Part shown: piece after piece, positions 1 to 12,261 of the stretch
Position numbering within the stretch: position 1 is the first letter of the stretch
How the letters are laid out: every line of letters starts with the position of its first letter
Assembly: GCA_951804985.1 (NCBI GenBank)
Contig: OX638135.1
Span: 34,629,116 to 34,693,115 of the forward strand
DNA length: 64,000 bases
Direction: 5' to 3'
Source of the DNA: Dryomyza anilis
Taxonomy: Eukaryota > Arthropoda > Insecta > Diptera > Dryomyzidae
Translations under genes and position numbers: made by a program
The notes under the pieces: generated by a model
What the model was told of the DNA's origin: nothing
Databases searched by the model: none
What the model saw: the letters and a program-made list of their open reading frames with translations, nothing else

Positions 1-1456
1 TGAAATAAATTAGTGCATGAAAAATAGCTATGTATCAATTTCAAAGGTGACTAGCATTAAATCATGTACTAAAAAATGTTTAATAGAGAGATAAAAGCAT
101 TTTAAAGATTATGAGTATGAAAATATCAAAGGTTAATAATAGTTAATGATGAATAAGGTAATAAAGATGATTATATTAGATGAACTATAAAATAGCAAAA
201 ATAATATTTAAATTGTCACTACAATTGAGATAGGTCAGTACCTTAATGACATTGAACGAAACGATAGGAACCACAGCACCAATGCAAATGAAATGAGATA
301 CGTTAATACAAATAAATAAAAAAAAAGTCGAAAAGGAATATGAAAAATAATAATAAATGGATAGGCGGTGTGGAGAGAAGTCAAGGGAAAGTGCATAGTA
401 GCCAGAATGGGTTGAAATATAATTGCATACTAAGAGTAATGCGGAGTAGGGAGTAAAAATTGAATTATATGAATAAAATTAAATTTGAAAATTAGTGCAC
501 GAATAAATAGTTAAGTATTACTCATTGAAAATGACTTGCATTGATTCCTGTGCTAATGAATTTGTATATAGAATAATTGGTTTATAATAATAGTAAGAAA
601 CAAAAGATTTTAGAAGTACAATAAAACATGTAGTAAAATTGTAGTAGCTTAATACACACACATATGTAAAATATACACTTAATTCATTATTATGATACAT
701 AAATAGATAGCATAAATAGCAAAATAAGTTAAAGAGGAGGTTAAAAATAAATTATATATACACTTTAAAGATTTTATAATGTAAAGTAATAAGAGTATTT
801 AATTAAAGATCCTGGTTCTGGCAAGATGCACACGAAGAGACGAAGAAGTAACAAATAGACGAAGGGACACAGCTAAACGAAGAATTACAAAGTAAATAAG
901 TACAATTATGCACGTCAAGGAAGATTGTTTGTTGGGAAAAGGTCTGAAATGGTAATGTTATGTAATGACGTATGAAACAACATGTGAGAGTTATGGCGCG
1001 GACGACAACAATTGGAAGTCAATAGGAGAATTAAGAGAAAGAAGGAGATATACAATACATATGGATGTAGAAATTAGACATATATGCAAAGTTACAACTA
1101 TTGTACCTTAATGAGATAACAACGTTTTACATCTTTACATACATATAATTAAAAAAGGTCAATATACACGCTCAAATAACACGCTAATATTATAAGTTGA
1201 GGAAAAACCGAAATTAATTAACATTGACGACGAACATTTTTCAACAGTTAAGACGAAGGACCTCAGCTATTGTCCATTCTATTCAGGGAAGGGGAGAAGA
1301 AATCGAGAGTTGAAATGCAGCCAACATAATATACACGAGTAACAGAAGCAGCGATCGCAGAAGTTTATGTCATGTTAATGTTATTAAAATATTATAACTA
1401 TGTAAAAATTAAAGTTAATGTAGATTGAAGTTGAAATATAGTAAAATTAAAAAAAA
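1..1456. other. AT-rich intergenic DNA, no gene seen
   Basis: No coding pattern, repeat end or known motif is recognisable. Short open stretches such as the minus-strand frame at 518-700 are low-complexity and resemble no family I know. Confidence 0.6.
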
Positions 1457-2190
1457 ACCAGTTGGGAAGGTTAGATCACATGGGAAATTTTAAAGTAGGT
1501 GTAATTATAATAGTTAGGATTATCAAAATTATGGTCGGTCTAAGCCGACTATAAATACCCTACACATATGTGTGGTTACCATTCAAAGTAATATATAGGT
1601 CACCAGGGTATATGAATCCTGAAAATAACTACAAACATTCAATCGCTGAAGAATTTCCATTCATTTGATACCCATATTTACAAATGGGTAGGTGTACCGA
1701 ATTTCGATTTTTTTTTTTTGTGAACCACAAGTCTTTTTGCCGGAAAACATTATTATAATGTATTTGAGCATGATATCAATATATATTTGACCAAAAAAGT
1801 TTATCTAAGCACGTATACATAAAAATTGATCTTTATATGTACATTTTATATGAGGTATTTGAACATAAGTGGTCGGATCATAGGTCACAATGGACCGATC
1901 TCGCCAATTTTTTCGCACATACAGCGTAGATATATTAGTAATCTAAGTTATAAGTTTCATTTATCTAGCTCTTCAATTTTAAAAGTAGTAGGGATTTCAA
2001 CAGACAGACAGACAGACGGACAGACAGACGGACAGACAGACGGACAGACGGACATCGCTAAATCGACTCAGGAGGTCATGCTGATCAAGAATATATATAC
2101 TTTTCCATACCGGAGATGCTTCCTTCTGGGTGTTACAAACGGCGTACCAAACTGAATATACCCTTTCACTCTTAGTGTAGGGTATAAAAA
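1457..2190 (+). repeat. DINE-A repeat (DINE-1/mini-me-like, Helentron-derived)
   Basis: One end reads CCAGTTGGGAAGG, the other CACTCTTAGTGTAGGGTATA. The internal core (seen inverted as TATATATTCTTGATCAGC) is followed by a GACA/GACGG tract at about 2000-2053. DINE-1 and mini-me repeats of Diptera have exactly this plan: a conserved core between TA and GTCY simple repeats. About ten related copies lie in this window, and this is one of the longest. It has no coding capacity; the open frame at 1826-2155 is an accident of the repeat. Assignment to Helentron-derived elements follows from the resemblance to DINE-1 and is an inference. Confidence 0.8.
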
Positions 2191-2886
2191 CGAAGAAAAA
2201 TTAAAGTAACAATAAATTAGAGTTAATAAAAGTAAACTAGACGAAAATTAAAATAAAATGTAAGTGAAAGTACTCTGGACGAAAATTAAAGTAAAATAAG
2301 GAAAATTGAAGTAGAATATAGTTAAAGTAAAAAATGTTAACAAACATTACAAAATTTCAACAATATAAATTAGAATAAAAAAGAAAGAAAAGTCAAAGAA
2401 ATATTATTTAAAGTAAAGTAAAATAAAATTACTAAGCAAAACAATAGTCAACAAAAATAAATTTATATATTTAAATTAAAATATCGCAAAATATTTCCAA
2501 GTTAAAGTAGACAAATCGTTGCAAAAAAATAAGCATAATGTCTGATATGTATAATTAAAAATAGCAACGGAACAACACAAAACGCAGCAAGTGCAAAGCG
2601 GTAACCTGATCAACTACTGTTTTGTCAACTGCAACGTTCTGTGCATTGTAACTGTTGTTTATTAATTAGGTTATTAACCTGCACATACATTATATTTTCA
2701 AATAATAGAGTATGTCGATGCCCATTTAAATAATATTGATGAACATGTAAAAACTATTATTAAGTTTATTTATATATTTTTTTTATATAGTATGTAATGC
2801 TTTATTGATGATATTAATGATGTAAAAGAAAAAACTATTATTAATTTTAATAATAATAATTTTTTGTTAAAATAAGGGTGGAGGTA
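2191..2886. other. AT-rich DNA, no gene seen
   Basis: A-rich, low-complexity sequence without recognisable features. The last 20 bases are purine-rich (AAGGGTGGAGGTA) and could be the polypurine tract of the LTR-like sequence that follows. Confidence 0.4.
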
Positions 2887-3313
2887 TGTTGTAAGTCAAC
2901 ATAGTGTGTTTTCGTAAGTCACCACACGTTATTATTATAAACGTATCGTAACCTACTTCCGCGATGACTAACTCATGCAGTTATCGTGAAGTTGCAGTAA
3001 GGTGCAATGTAGGGCACTGTTAGCCAACAGTATTGGCTGGCGGCGTCTTTATGGAAGTAAATTCGTTGAGTGGAATTTGCACTCTGCCGGAACATGTTGA
3101 TTTGGAACATGTCTTTATATAATAGTTTAAGTTAGATTTTAAGTCAGTTGTAAAATGAGTTGTTAGTTGTGAGTTAGAGTTATAAGTTGGACGTTGAAGA
3201 CGTGTTACTTAATAATGTTAATATTAAAATAGAACTTTAGTTTAAATAAAAGTATGTCTTAGAAGAAAAGACTTGTTTAATTTATTTTGATTAGTAGAAA
3301 CAGAACTACAACG
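2887..3313 (+). mobile_element. Possible solo or orphan LTR
   Basis: The segment starts TGTTGTAAGTC right after a purine-rich run and ends near ACTACAACG, giving TGTTGT/ACAAC-type inverted ends. A TATA-like TTTATATAATA lies near 3112 and an AATAAA-type signal near 3245, as in an LTR. No second copy is in the window and no integrase or RT follows it, so the call rests only on this layout. Confidence 0.35.
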
Positions 3314-4607
3314 TTGGACATTTGGGTAGGATATCATGGGTAAGTATAAAAGGAACGTTGCGACATTTGGCTACACGCGAAGGCAACCGACTTTTATTTA
3401 CAACACACTAAACTCTAACTGCATGAAAGTGTTAGCGGGTGGCCGACCTACGGCCGTTTTGCAAACGTTTGATTATTTGTTGTTTGTTTTTAAAGAAAAT
3501 GGTAAACTGAAGTTCAGCCCAAATTTGGAATACATAAAATAAGTAGAATGCAGCGCTATTGCAAATCATTACAAGCGAGCTTATCATTAAAAAAACACGG
3601 ACTGTACTTCGCAAAAAGACGCAACAAAATTTATAATCGGATGGTTAAAATTTTTTTTTTTCGATTTTTCGACATTGGAAATGACCTGCATTTCAAAAAA
3701 CTAAAACCACGCCATCCTCATTGGTAGGCGAAGAAGGGCTCAGTGGTACAAATGAATAAACATTATTAATATACACAAACATGTTACTTCTTTTAAATAC
3801 GGGCTGACCAATTTACAAGGTTTAAATCCATTATAATCATCTAGTAACACAGAACCTGGAAATGCTACGGACTTCGCTTTTTTTATTAAAAAGACGTAGT
3901 TATATTTTGTTTGTGATCAGGAAAAGCTGTTATGCATTGATAAATATGTATGCAGCTCCAAACATTACAAACAGCTCACAGCTTATGATGGTAAAATGTG
4001 CAGCCAAAATTTCACTTAAGATGCCGTTTGAACTGCATTAAGCAACCCGTGAAAAATTGCATTTTATTGCGAACACGCACAGCGGCCGTCCATATTAATC
4101 AAATAAAAACCAAAATTTTACAATTTAATGGCAATCGTAAATTTAAAAATAATTTCGGTAGTGTCAAATATGAAATATTGCCAACTATTTTTTTAAAAGA
4201 CTTGGCAGCATTCGATTGAACTGGATTGAACTAGCTTTTGATCTGGTTCTAATTGTTTGTTGATGTTTTGTATAGAAAATAGAGCTATGGCTCTAGATCA
4301 CGGGAACACAACTATTTATTTCGTAACGCATTATTTTCTCTCTAATATTTTTTTAATTTAAGTTCGCAATGTATTTGCTGTCAAATTTTCGAAAAATTGT
4401 TTCTAGGTGCAAAACCAGACAAAATTATTTGCATGTGACGTCCGCATTATGGGAAAACATGATAGGGATAATATGCAATCATCTGGTGTGTTTTTGATGG
4501 GCTTAATAGGGTTAAATAAAATATAGTACACACCCGCCTTCAACGAATGCTTCTGAGTGACAACAAATATAATACACGGCACCCTACTAATCGTTATTAA
4601 ATTTATA
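3314..4607. other. Unassigned DNA with a small open frame at 3336-3542
   Basis: A 68-codon plus-strand frame opens shortly after the LTR-like segment. It resembles no family I can name and lacks domain motifs. If the segment before it is a 5' LTR, this could be a decayed gag leader, but nothing positive supports that. Another 73-codon frame at 3998-4219 is equally uninformative. Confidence 0.25.
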
Positions 4608-5229
4608 TTGAATGTATTGTTTGTGAAATATTTACTACTAAATAAATGAATGGAAATATATTTCGTGATGAATTATAATGTTTAGCATGCACTTAACCAT
4701 TTCAACTGAAATTGGGAACATTTTAAATGAAATTGAGATTTTCCATTTGAAATTGGGAAATTCCTCATGAAATTGAGAACATTGATATTGGAATTGATAT
4801 TTTTCTATTTGATATAGGGGAAATTCTAAATTAAATTTAAATTTTCAATTTTAAATTGAGGTTTTTCAAATTAAAATTACAAAATTACAATTGAAATTAA
4901 GATTTTCCATTTGAAATTGGGAAAATTAAAAAAAAAATTATTATATTTTTCTATTTGAAATTTAATTCGTAATTTTCCCAATTTCATGTGGAAAAATCTC
5001 AATTTCATTTGGAATTTTCTCAATGTCATTTGGAATTCTCCCAATTTCAAATCGAAAATATCCATTTCATTTGGAATTTTCCGAATATCACATGGAAAAT
5101 CTCAATATCAATTGGAATTTTCTCAATTTCAGTTGGAAATGGTGTTACATGCTAAACATAATAATGCTCACGAAATATATTTCCATACATTGAAATATGC
5201 TTAAAATATTTCACAAACAATACATTCAA
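4608..5229. mobile_element. 622-bp foldback (palindromic) MITE
   Basis: The ends are perfect inverted repeats: TTGAATGTATTGTTTGTG at 4608 and its complement CACAAACAATACATTCAA ending at 5229. Both arms are built of degenerate units of about 24 bp containing AATTTCATTTGGAATTTTC, so the whole unit would fold into one long hairpin. There is no transposase. The two short open frames on opposite strands here are translations of the tandem units. The superfamily is unclear because no target duplication is obvious. Confidence 0.75.
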
Positions 5230-6600
5230 AACGACCAAAAATAATCAAGAGACCGAAAATCTACCAGAAATCTGTAGAACAGTGTTATTGAAGTGACATT
5301 TTTTAAAACGTTCTTGGGAAACATTTTAAATGTTTTTAAGTAATTAGATATTGTTTTGTTCAACAATAGAATGTGTAATTGTTTGCAATAAGCCATTATT
5401 ATTTACGTCTAACAATAATTATTTCTGGCAGCCACAACGTATTTACCAGAAGTAACCTATAGCATCCCACAAATACTTTACACACATTCCTTTGTTAGAA
5501 TGTAACCAATATAAAATAGATTACATAAAAATATGTGAGATTTTGTCTCAAAGTTTTTTTGTTTTAAAATATTTATTTTATTATTACACAAAATAATTAA
5601 ACTGATACTTTAACAATAAAATCACGGAAAACAAAAAAAAATAAAAAATGTTAATTGAGCAAATTTTCGAATCAATGAATTTTAGAGATCCCAATGCTCA
5701 TTATCTAAACTTTTTAAAAATAAAATTTGGTTTAACTTGTTTACCTTTCATCTATTTCGCTGTCGATTGAGCTTTTCGGCTGCTTTTAAAAAAGCATTTC
5801 ATGGCACCAACTACTGATAAATTTAAGTATTAGCATTTAAATTTTTCTACAATACATTTATGTTTTCTAGAAATTAGTTTTTTGTTTATTTGCTTTGTTA
5901 AAATATTCAATTTGAAGAAAATAAATTTTCATTAATTTTAAAACGTTTTTATTAGGTTGCTTTTTTGTCTGTCTGTTCGGAGTCTGTCTGTTTGTAATTG
6001 ATTTTAAACTACCTTCGCGATGAGCTACAGACTTGAGATTTTAAATATTGCCTCAAACTGGATGACACTGAATACTGAGCGTAGTTTACTTGCCATCCGG
6101 TTCATCATGGTTCTATCGCCATGGTTCCATATTAAAGACACTTTGAAACATAAATATTTTTAATTTTAATTATATTAGGCCTTTCGAATTTTGCCAGACG
6201 AAAATCTAAGAAAAATAAAAATTATGAAATAAAAAATATTTTTTAATATAAAACTTTTTAAGGTGATTTTTCGAATGATTCGTGGGGCGGTAGATAATAT
6301 AATCTATTGAATCCTTAAAGTTCAATTTAAAAACGTTTTATATTCAAAAATATTTTTTATTTCAAATTTTTAAAACTCATTATAAAAAGTTATGGGCCTT
6401 TCTCTTTGTGTAAAAAAGTAGCTAGTAAGTGTTAAATTTCGAATCGTGATGGCTCCTACGCAGCACCAGATTGAGAAGTGGAAATTTTCAGGATTGAAAA
6501 TTTGCAATTTGACGCCTTTTTTCAAATGTGAAATTTTGGAAGACGTTACTTGGGACGGAGACAAGTGCTGAGAAACTGGTGGAGGCGAAATCTGAGTTGA
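5230..6600. other. AT-rich DNA with a GTCT fragment
   Basis: No gene is recognisable. Around 5958-5993 there are two GTCTGTCTGTTCGG-type blocks, similar to the simple-repeat part of the DINE repeats but without the core. Confidence 0.4.
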
Positions 6601-7313
6601 TTCTTTTGGTTGAATAAAAAAAAAACAGCTACGCGCTTATTCGCGACTGCAAAACTGCGAAGGAAATTTGGAAAACGTTTGCCAATATCTATCTAGATTC
6701 AGGTCTGGCACATACAGTTGGATTAATCCAGAAGTTTTGCGCTACCAAGCTGATCGAATTTAGCAGCGTTGACGACAGCTTTAATGCGGTAAAACTGAAA
6801 CTGATGATCCCAATACCCTTAAGGAAGCATTGATATCTAGAAATTCAGACGAGTGGAGAACGGCGATGGCAGATGAGTTCAGCTCATTGCAAGAGAATAA
6901 CAAGTGGGAGCTGCGCAGTTGCCTGAAGGTAAAAAACCCATCGGCTGCAAATTGACCTTCAGGACAAAAAGCGATGCAAGCGGCAACATAGAGCGCTACT
7001 CGCGGCGGTATGGTATCGACTATGAGGAGACGTTTTCTCCAAAAGTAAGGTATGCACCAATTATCTTACTGCTAAGCTTAACTGTCCCGGAGTGTTTTCC
7101 AGTGCAGAAAGGAAAGGTTTGTAAGCTGAAAAATCATTACACGACTTAAACAAGCGAGCAGGGTTTGGAACCAAAAGCTGGACATGAAACTCAAGTCCAA
7201 TGGATTGATTTAATGGAATACAGACTCGTACATCTACTACAAAGTACAGCAGAGTGAAATTACATACATGGCGATATATTAGGATGATACCCATATATTC
7301 ACAAACAATGTTG
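6601..7313 (+). pseudogene. Copia polyprotein remnant, 5' part (gag joined to RT)
   Basis: Broken frames read first as copia gag (IRDCKTAKEIWKTF near 6625-6680) and then as the start of copia reverse transcriptase (EWRTAMADEFSSLQENN near 6850-6900, LPEGKKPIGCK near 6916, YGIDYEETFSP near 7007). Protease and integrase between gag and RT are absent, so there is a large internal deletion, and the RT part has further small deletions and frame changes. The remnant reaches an RT active-site-like stretch just before the hAT MITE inserted at 7314. It is non-functional. Confidence 0.75.
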
Positions 7314-8318
7314 CAGAGCTGTAAAAGTAATGACTACTTTTGTAAGGACTACTAAACGATTACGATTCTTTAGTAGTCGTAATCAAAAATTTGGATTACG
7401 ATTCTTTGTAGTCGTAATAAAAAATTTCGATTACGATTAGAAATAATCAAAAAGTAATATGATTCTTAGTACATTTTTTGATTATTTTCACGACTACTTT
7501 ATTTTCACAAAATTTAAGATTATTTTCAGATTATTTGAAAATAATCAAAAACTTAATTTTTTTTGATTACTTTTTTTGGTTATTTCAATTTTTTGATTAT
7601 TTGATTATTTTTTGATTATTTGAAATAATCAAAAAAAATGTAATCCGACTAGGGGAGACCGGGGCTAAGTCGACACTTTTTTTGTGAGGCTATATTCTGA
7701 TGAAATCGAAAAAAATTTTCGTTTTTTACGCTATATCACTTTATTTGCACAAGATAAAATAGTGATATGGAGGTAATAATTGTTCGTTTTTAAAGCATCT
7801 ATCGATTGCCATCATTATGTAAAAATATTTTGCCAAACATTAATTTGCCATTTGTTATTTGCAAAAAAAAATTTTTAAAAAATATTTCGAAATAATGATG
7901 CCAATCGACAGGTGCAGGTGACGATATAATAGGCAACCAGAAAATATTGAGTTTAGTTATTTAATTGTTGAAATAATCAAAAAATTCAAATAATCAAAAA
8001 ATAATCAAAACCATTTTAATAATAAAAAAAATGTAGTCGGATTACTTTTTTTTTTTGATTATTTCAAATAATCAAAAAAATATTCAAAAAATTTAAGTAA
8101 TCAATAAAAAAAGAGTCCAATTACTAGTTTTTGATTCTTTTAAAGTAATCGTTAAAATAATCAAAAAATGTACTATGAATCAAATTACTTTTTGATTATT
8201 TCTAATCGTAATCTAAATTTTTCATTACGACTACCAAAGAATCGTAATCAACATTTTTGATTACGATTTTTTAGTAATCGTAATCAAAAGTAATCGTAAT
8301 CCAACTTTTACAACTCTG
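7314..8318. mobile_element. hAT-type palindromic MITE with 8-bp target duplication
   Basis: It starts CAGAGCTGTAAAAGT and ends ACTTTTACAACTCTG, flanked on both sides by CAATGTTG (7306-7313 and 8319-8326). An 8-bp duplication and CAGAG-type ends are standard for hAT elements. The arms are long imperfect inverted repeats full of TGATTACGATTA and AATAATCAAAAA units; the centre (about 7652-7950) is unrelated unique sequence. There is no transposase, so it is non-autonomous. It interrupts the copia remnant. Related copies occur near 14.9, 31.2, 35.5, 53.7 and 63.1-64.0 kb. Confidence 0.85.
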
Positions 8319-8445
8319 CAATGTTGCATGTGTTAGCGACGATGACAAGTCTGGCAAGATTGGAAAGAAGAGGCGAGATGACAACGTTCGTTCGAGCTGG
8401 CTAGTCGTTTTCTGTCGAGCAACGTAGACGGACCATCGCTTCAAA
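8319..8445 (+). pseudogene. Copia remnant, continuation after the MITE
   Basis: Removing the MITE and one copy of CAATGTTG joins the reading frame across the site (TNNVA followed by CVSDDDKSGKIGKK). This shows the MITE inserted into an already existing copia RT sequence. The coding match fades after about 8420. Confidence 0.55.
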
Positions 8446-8765
8446 CAAAGAAAATATGTTTAAACTTTTGTGAGTATAATTTTAATTTTCTATTAATTCA
8501 AATGATGGATTTGTTTTAAAAGTTTAACCAAGACTTTTAGCTCAGAAGTAGAGTTGTACAGCGCATATAAAAATAAAAGAGAAATAATAGTGGCTATTGA
8601 GACTTAACGAAAAGTAAAATCTAACAAAGTAAACGTAATGTTTTAGCGAAATATAATTGAAACATTAAAATCAACACGAAATCGGCGGAAAATTATACGC
8701 GAAATTATAAAGCAAACGAAGAGTGTCACGTTGAGAAGAAATGATCAAATACGCGCACATGACTC
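8446..8765. other. Unassigned AT-rich DNA
   Basis: Nothing recognisable; it lies between the copia remnant and the next DINE repeat. Confidence 0.4.
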
Positions 8766-9138
8766 TTTTTTATACCCTACACTAAGAGTGAAAGGGTATA
8801 TTCAGTTTGGTACACCGTTTGTAACACCCAGAAGTAAGCATCTCCGGTATGGAAAAGTATATATATTCTTGATCAGCATGACCTCCTGAGTCGATTCAGC
8901 TATGTCCGTCTGTCTGCTGAAATTCCTACTTCTTAAAAAATTGAAAAGTTAGATAAATGAAACTCATATCTTAGGTTACATATATATACCAACGCTGTAT
9001 GTGCTGAAAAATTGGCGAGATCGGTCAATTGTGACCTGTGATCTGACCATTTATATTCAAATAACTAATATAAAATTTACATCTACAGATCACTTTTGTT
9101 ATGTACGTGCTTAGGTAAACTTTTTTGGTCAAATATAT
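8766..9138 (-). repeat. DINE-A repeat, truncated
   Basis: It begins TATACCCTACACTAAGAGTG and includes the TATATATTCTTGATCAGC core and a short GTCCGTCTGTCTG tract. It breaks off at the GGTCAAATATAT motif, where the LTR start of gypsy-1 begins (TGTTACGAAAAG at 9139), so the gypsy element probably inserted into it. Confidence 0.75.
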
Positions 9139-9169
9139 TGTTACGAAAAGATGTGTATGGTTAAATTGG

Positions 9170-9767
9170 AACAACTTTAAGTCGATGAGTGGACCAAGGA
9201 TTTGCTGGCAAAGAAAAGTGTCAAGGGCAAAAGCTAATTGATAAATATCGGTGCATATTTGCTGAAAAGGGCCAAAAGGATGGCAGAACTGCCATTGTAA
9301 AACATCGAATAGACACTGGTGATTCTAACCCAATTCGCAAAGCACCAAGAAGGGTACCACGAAAAGAGTCGAAGTATCACATTTGGTTAGAGAAATGCAC
9401 ACAAATGTCGTGAGAGTTCATGGAGTTCAGCAGTAGTATTGATGAAAAGGAAGGACGGTAGAACTCGGTTTTGCGTTAATTACCGAAAACTTAATGATGT
9501 CACCAATGATGCCTAGTATACCTTCACGACATAATTGTTAAGGATTTCAACCAACATCTAAGAAATCTAGAGGAAGTTTTTCTTCGATTGAAAAATGCGG
9601 GTCTACAACTTATCCCAAAAAAATGCTTACTTTTCAAGAAAGAAGTCAAGTATCTGGTTCATCGAGTTACCACGGTAGGAGTGCATACCGATGAAGATAA
9701 AAAACTTGCAGTAAAGGAGTGGCCCAGACCGTAAAACCTACATGACCTACGAAGTTTCTTGGGGATA
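9170..9767 (+). pseudogene. gypsy-1 reverse transcriptase fragments
   Basis: Two RT pieces are readable. The N-terminal part (LIDKYRCIFAEKGQKDG, VLMKRKDGRTRFCVNYRKLND) spans about 9230-9510. The C-terminal part (LRNLEEVFLRLKNAGLQLIP, KCLLFKKEVKYLVHRVTT, HDLRSFLG) spans about 9550-9765. The palm between them, with the YXDD active site, is missing, and stops interrupt the frame. It cannot encode an active enzyme. Confidence 0.8.
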
Positions 9768-9771
9768 TGTA

Positions 9772-11397
9772 CATTAGACTGATTCAAATACAGAAAATCT
9801 TAAAATGTTTCGCTCCGCGTCGACTTTCTGAAACTATGACCTCTAAAACTGAGAAGAAGCTTTTAAAACCCAAAAAAAAAGTGAACCTGTGATAATTAGC
9901 AAAGATCTTAAAGTTCCTTTTTGAGCTTTTACCGACGATTTTCAATAAAATTATTGTTACTCCAAGTATAAAAAGATATCACTCGATTTTATTTTTTTAT
10001 TTAATTTAAAATCACTTACTGAAATTATGATTTTTTAAACCATAAATTTTTAGTTAACCGTTAAAATTTCATGACTTGCCAAACACGAAAAATGTCGACT
10101 GTTTTTTTTACTATAGTGATTTTAACGGTCGAAATTTTTCTAATTTTATTCTAATGAGTTTAAGATAACATTTTTGTATTATTGCACAGTCAATTATCTT
10201 TAAAATGTTATGTAACTCTTATATTTTTAGGTATCGCATTATTAGTAAATACTAAAATTATGCACTAGCCTAAAAAATAATATATTTTGATTAAAATCAA
10301 ATAAGAAAATTATATAAAGGGTTAATTTCCACGATCCAACGACAGGAATAAGATTTTTTCAAGAATGTAGCTAATAAACTCTACTTTTAGAGTGTCAATA
10401 AGAATATTGATGAGTTTTAACTTCATTTTATATGGTTTATTAAATTCTTAAAATTTGTTGGACTAAATTTTCACAAAAATTGGATTTTGAATTGTAATAT
10501 CTCTTCAACCTTAGAAATTAGCTGATTGATTTTTTTTTATGTTTGGTATTTGTATACAAGTTAATCTATGTAAGGGCAACTTAAGGATATAATGCTCATT
10601 AAAGGCCTATTTTTGAATAAACACTTTTAACGCTTTTGTTACTATATATTATGAACCGTAACGGTGGACAAATTATGTAAAACTTTTTAATTTTTTTTTA
10701 GTGGAAAAAATTAAAAGTTTAAGCAAAAAAAAAAATACATTCAACTTATTATTAAAAAAAATTCAAAAACATCCAAACAAGTATTAAACCGTGATATCTA
10801 ATAAAATGTGCCAACGACTTTTTATTTATTTTGATCTTAAAATACTCGGGAGGGATATCCGAAACATTTTCTCGAATAATTTGGGGTGTGCGTCAACTTT
10901 TGGGTTGAGAGTGTTTTCGGAAGGAGTGCAGAATATTACTATGTACTAAAACACGATATCTAAAAATACAAGAGAGACATATCATTTTAAGGATAATTGT
11001 ATCTGCAATAATACAAAAATATTATCCCAAATTCGTTGGAATAAAATTAGAAAAAATTCGACCGTTATAATTACTATAGTGGCAAGTCATGAAATTTTAC
11101 GGTTAACTAAAAATGTATGGTTTAAAAAATCATAATTTCAGTAAGTGATTTTAAATTAAATAAAAAAATAAAATCGAGTGATATCTTTTTATACTTGGAG
11201 TAACAATAATTTTATTGAAAATAGTCGGTAAAAGCTCAAAAAGGACCTTTAAGCTTTTTGCGCATTATCACAGGATCACTTTTTTTGGTGTTTTAAAGCT
11301 TTTTCTCAGTTTTAGAGGTCATATTTTCAGAAAGTCGACGCGGAGCGAAACAAAAAATAGTTCTAGATTTTTCATACAAATTTGAATCAGTCTAATG
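9772..11397. mobile_element. 1.6-kb foldback element inside gypsy-1
   Basis: It starts CATTAGACTGATTC and ends GAATCAGTCTAATG. The inverted arms are about 450 bp (9772 to about 10230, and about 10950 to 11397) and include GTTTCGCTCCGCGTCGACTT. The flanks are the palindrome TGTACA on both sides, so the duplication may be TA, GTAC or TGTACA. Excising it restores the RNase H coding continuity of gypsy-1 (HDLRSFLG into YYRRFV-like sequence). It contains no transposase. If TA is the true site, a Tc1/mariner-type MITE is the natural guess; this is inference. Confidence 0.75.
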
Positions 11398-12240
11398 TAC
11401 ATACTACAGGCGATTTGTTTTGCCAATGTTGCTAGCAGTCTTTACGACTTGGCAAGAAAAAACCGCGCATTTCAATGGGGCAATGATCCAGAAATGGCGT
11501 TTTTGAAATTAAAAGATCATCTGTGCTCGGCACTAATTCTTGCGTATCCAATTCCAGGTGAGAAGTTTATACTTGATACGGATGCGAGTGAATACGGAAT
11601 CGGCGGAGTTCTCGTAAGGATGCATCAGTACAACGTGGGAGCACCATTCGAACGTATCGCCATGGCTGTCGCCGGACCATTTCCAATCAGTGATGCGGGT
11701 AATAAGTATGTGCTTGTCGTCATAGACTACTTCAGCAAGTTGCCTGAAGTATATCCCATGCCGAATCAAGAAACCACAACAGTTGCGGATGCATTTGTTA
11801 ACAACTGGGTAAGCCGTTTTGGAGTACCGTTGGAATTGCATTCAGATCAAGGAAGAAATTTTGAGTCTGCTGTATTTATAGAAGTATGCAAATTCTTCAA
11901 CATACACAAAACACGAACAACGCCATTGCACCCGCAATCTGATGGCATGGTGGAGGGATTCAATCGGACTTTGGAAGAGTATCTCATAAAAGTAGTTGAT
12001 AAAAATCAAAAAGATTGGGATACACACATACCACTATTCTTCATGGCTTATCCAACGGCGGTTCATGATACCACAGCAGCTTCACCATCTAAAATTGTTT
12101 TTGGAACAGACTTAAGATTACCTGCGGATTCAAAGTTTGGTGCGAGTCCTTCAGCTGGAATTCCTATTCAAGATTATGTTTCCAGGAAAAATGAACGAAG
12201 TGCATCAGTTTGTAAGGCAGCGTACACAATTTGCGAGTGA
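11398..12240 (+). pseudogene. gypsy-1 RNase H start fused to integrase
   Basis: The open frame 11395-12240 joins the start of RNase H (ILDTDASEYGIGGVL, near residues 60-75) directly to the integrase core by an in-frame deletion of the rest of RNase H and the integrase zinc domain. The core keeps the second aspartate (LHSDQG) and the glutamate (GMVEGFNRTLEEYL). The first catalytic aspartate is lost: the motif reads MAVAGPFP where gypsy-2 has MDVAGPFP. The product would therefore be inactive. The frame is long by chance of an in-frame deletion, not because it is intact. Confidence 0.85.
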
Positions 12241-12261
12241 TAAGATGAAGGCCAGATAGAC

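Noticed and set aside
1826..2155. 109-codon frame containing a TDRQTDGQTDG repeat
   Set aside because: It lies wholly within a DINE-A repeat, and the repetitive part is its GACA/GACGG tract. The same applies to the frames at 47128-47325 and 29397-29948.
4877..5204. Two opposed open frames of 62 and 72 codons
   Set aside because: They translate the tandem units of the 622-bp foldback element on both strands; the amino-acid pattern only repeats the DNA unit.
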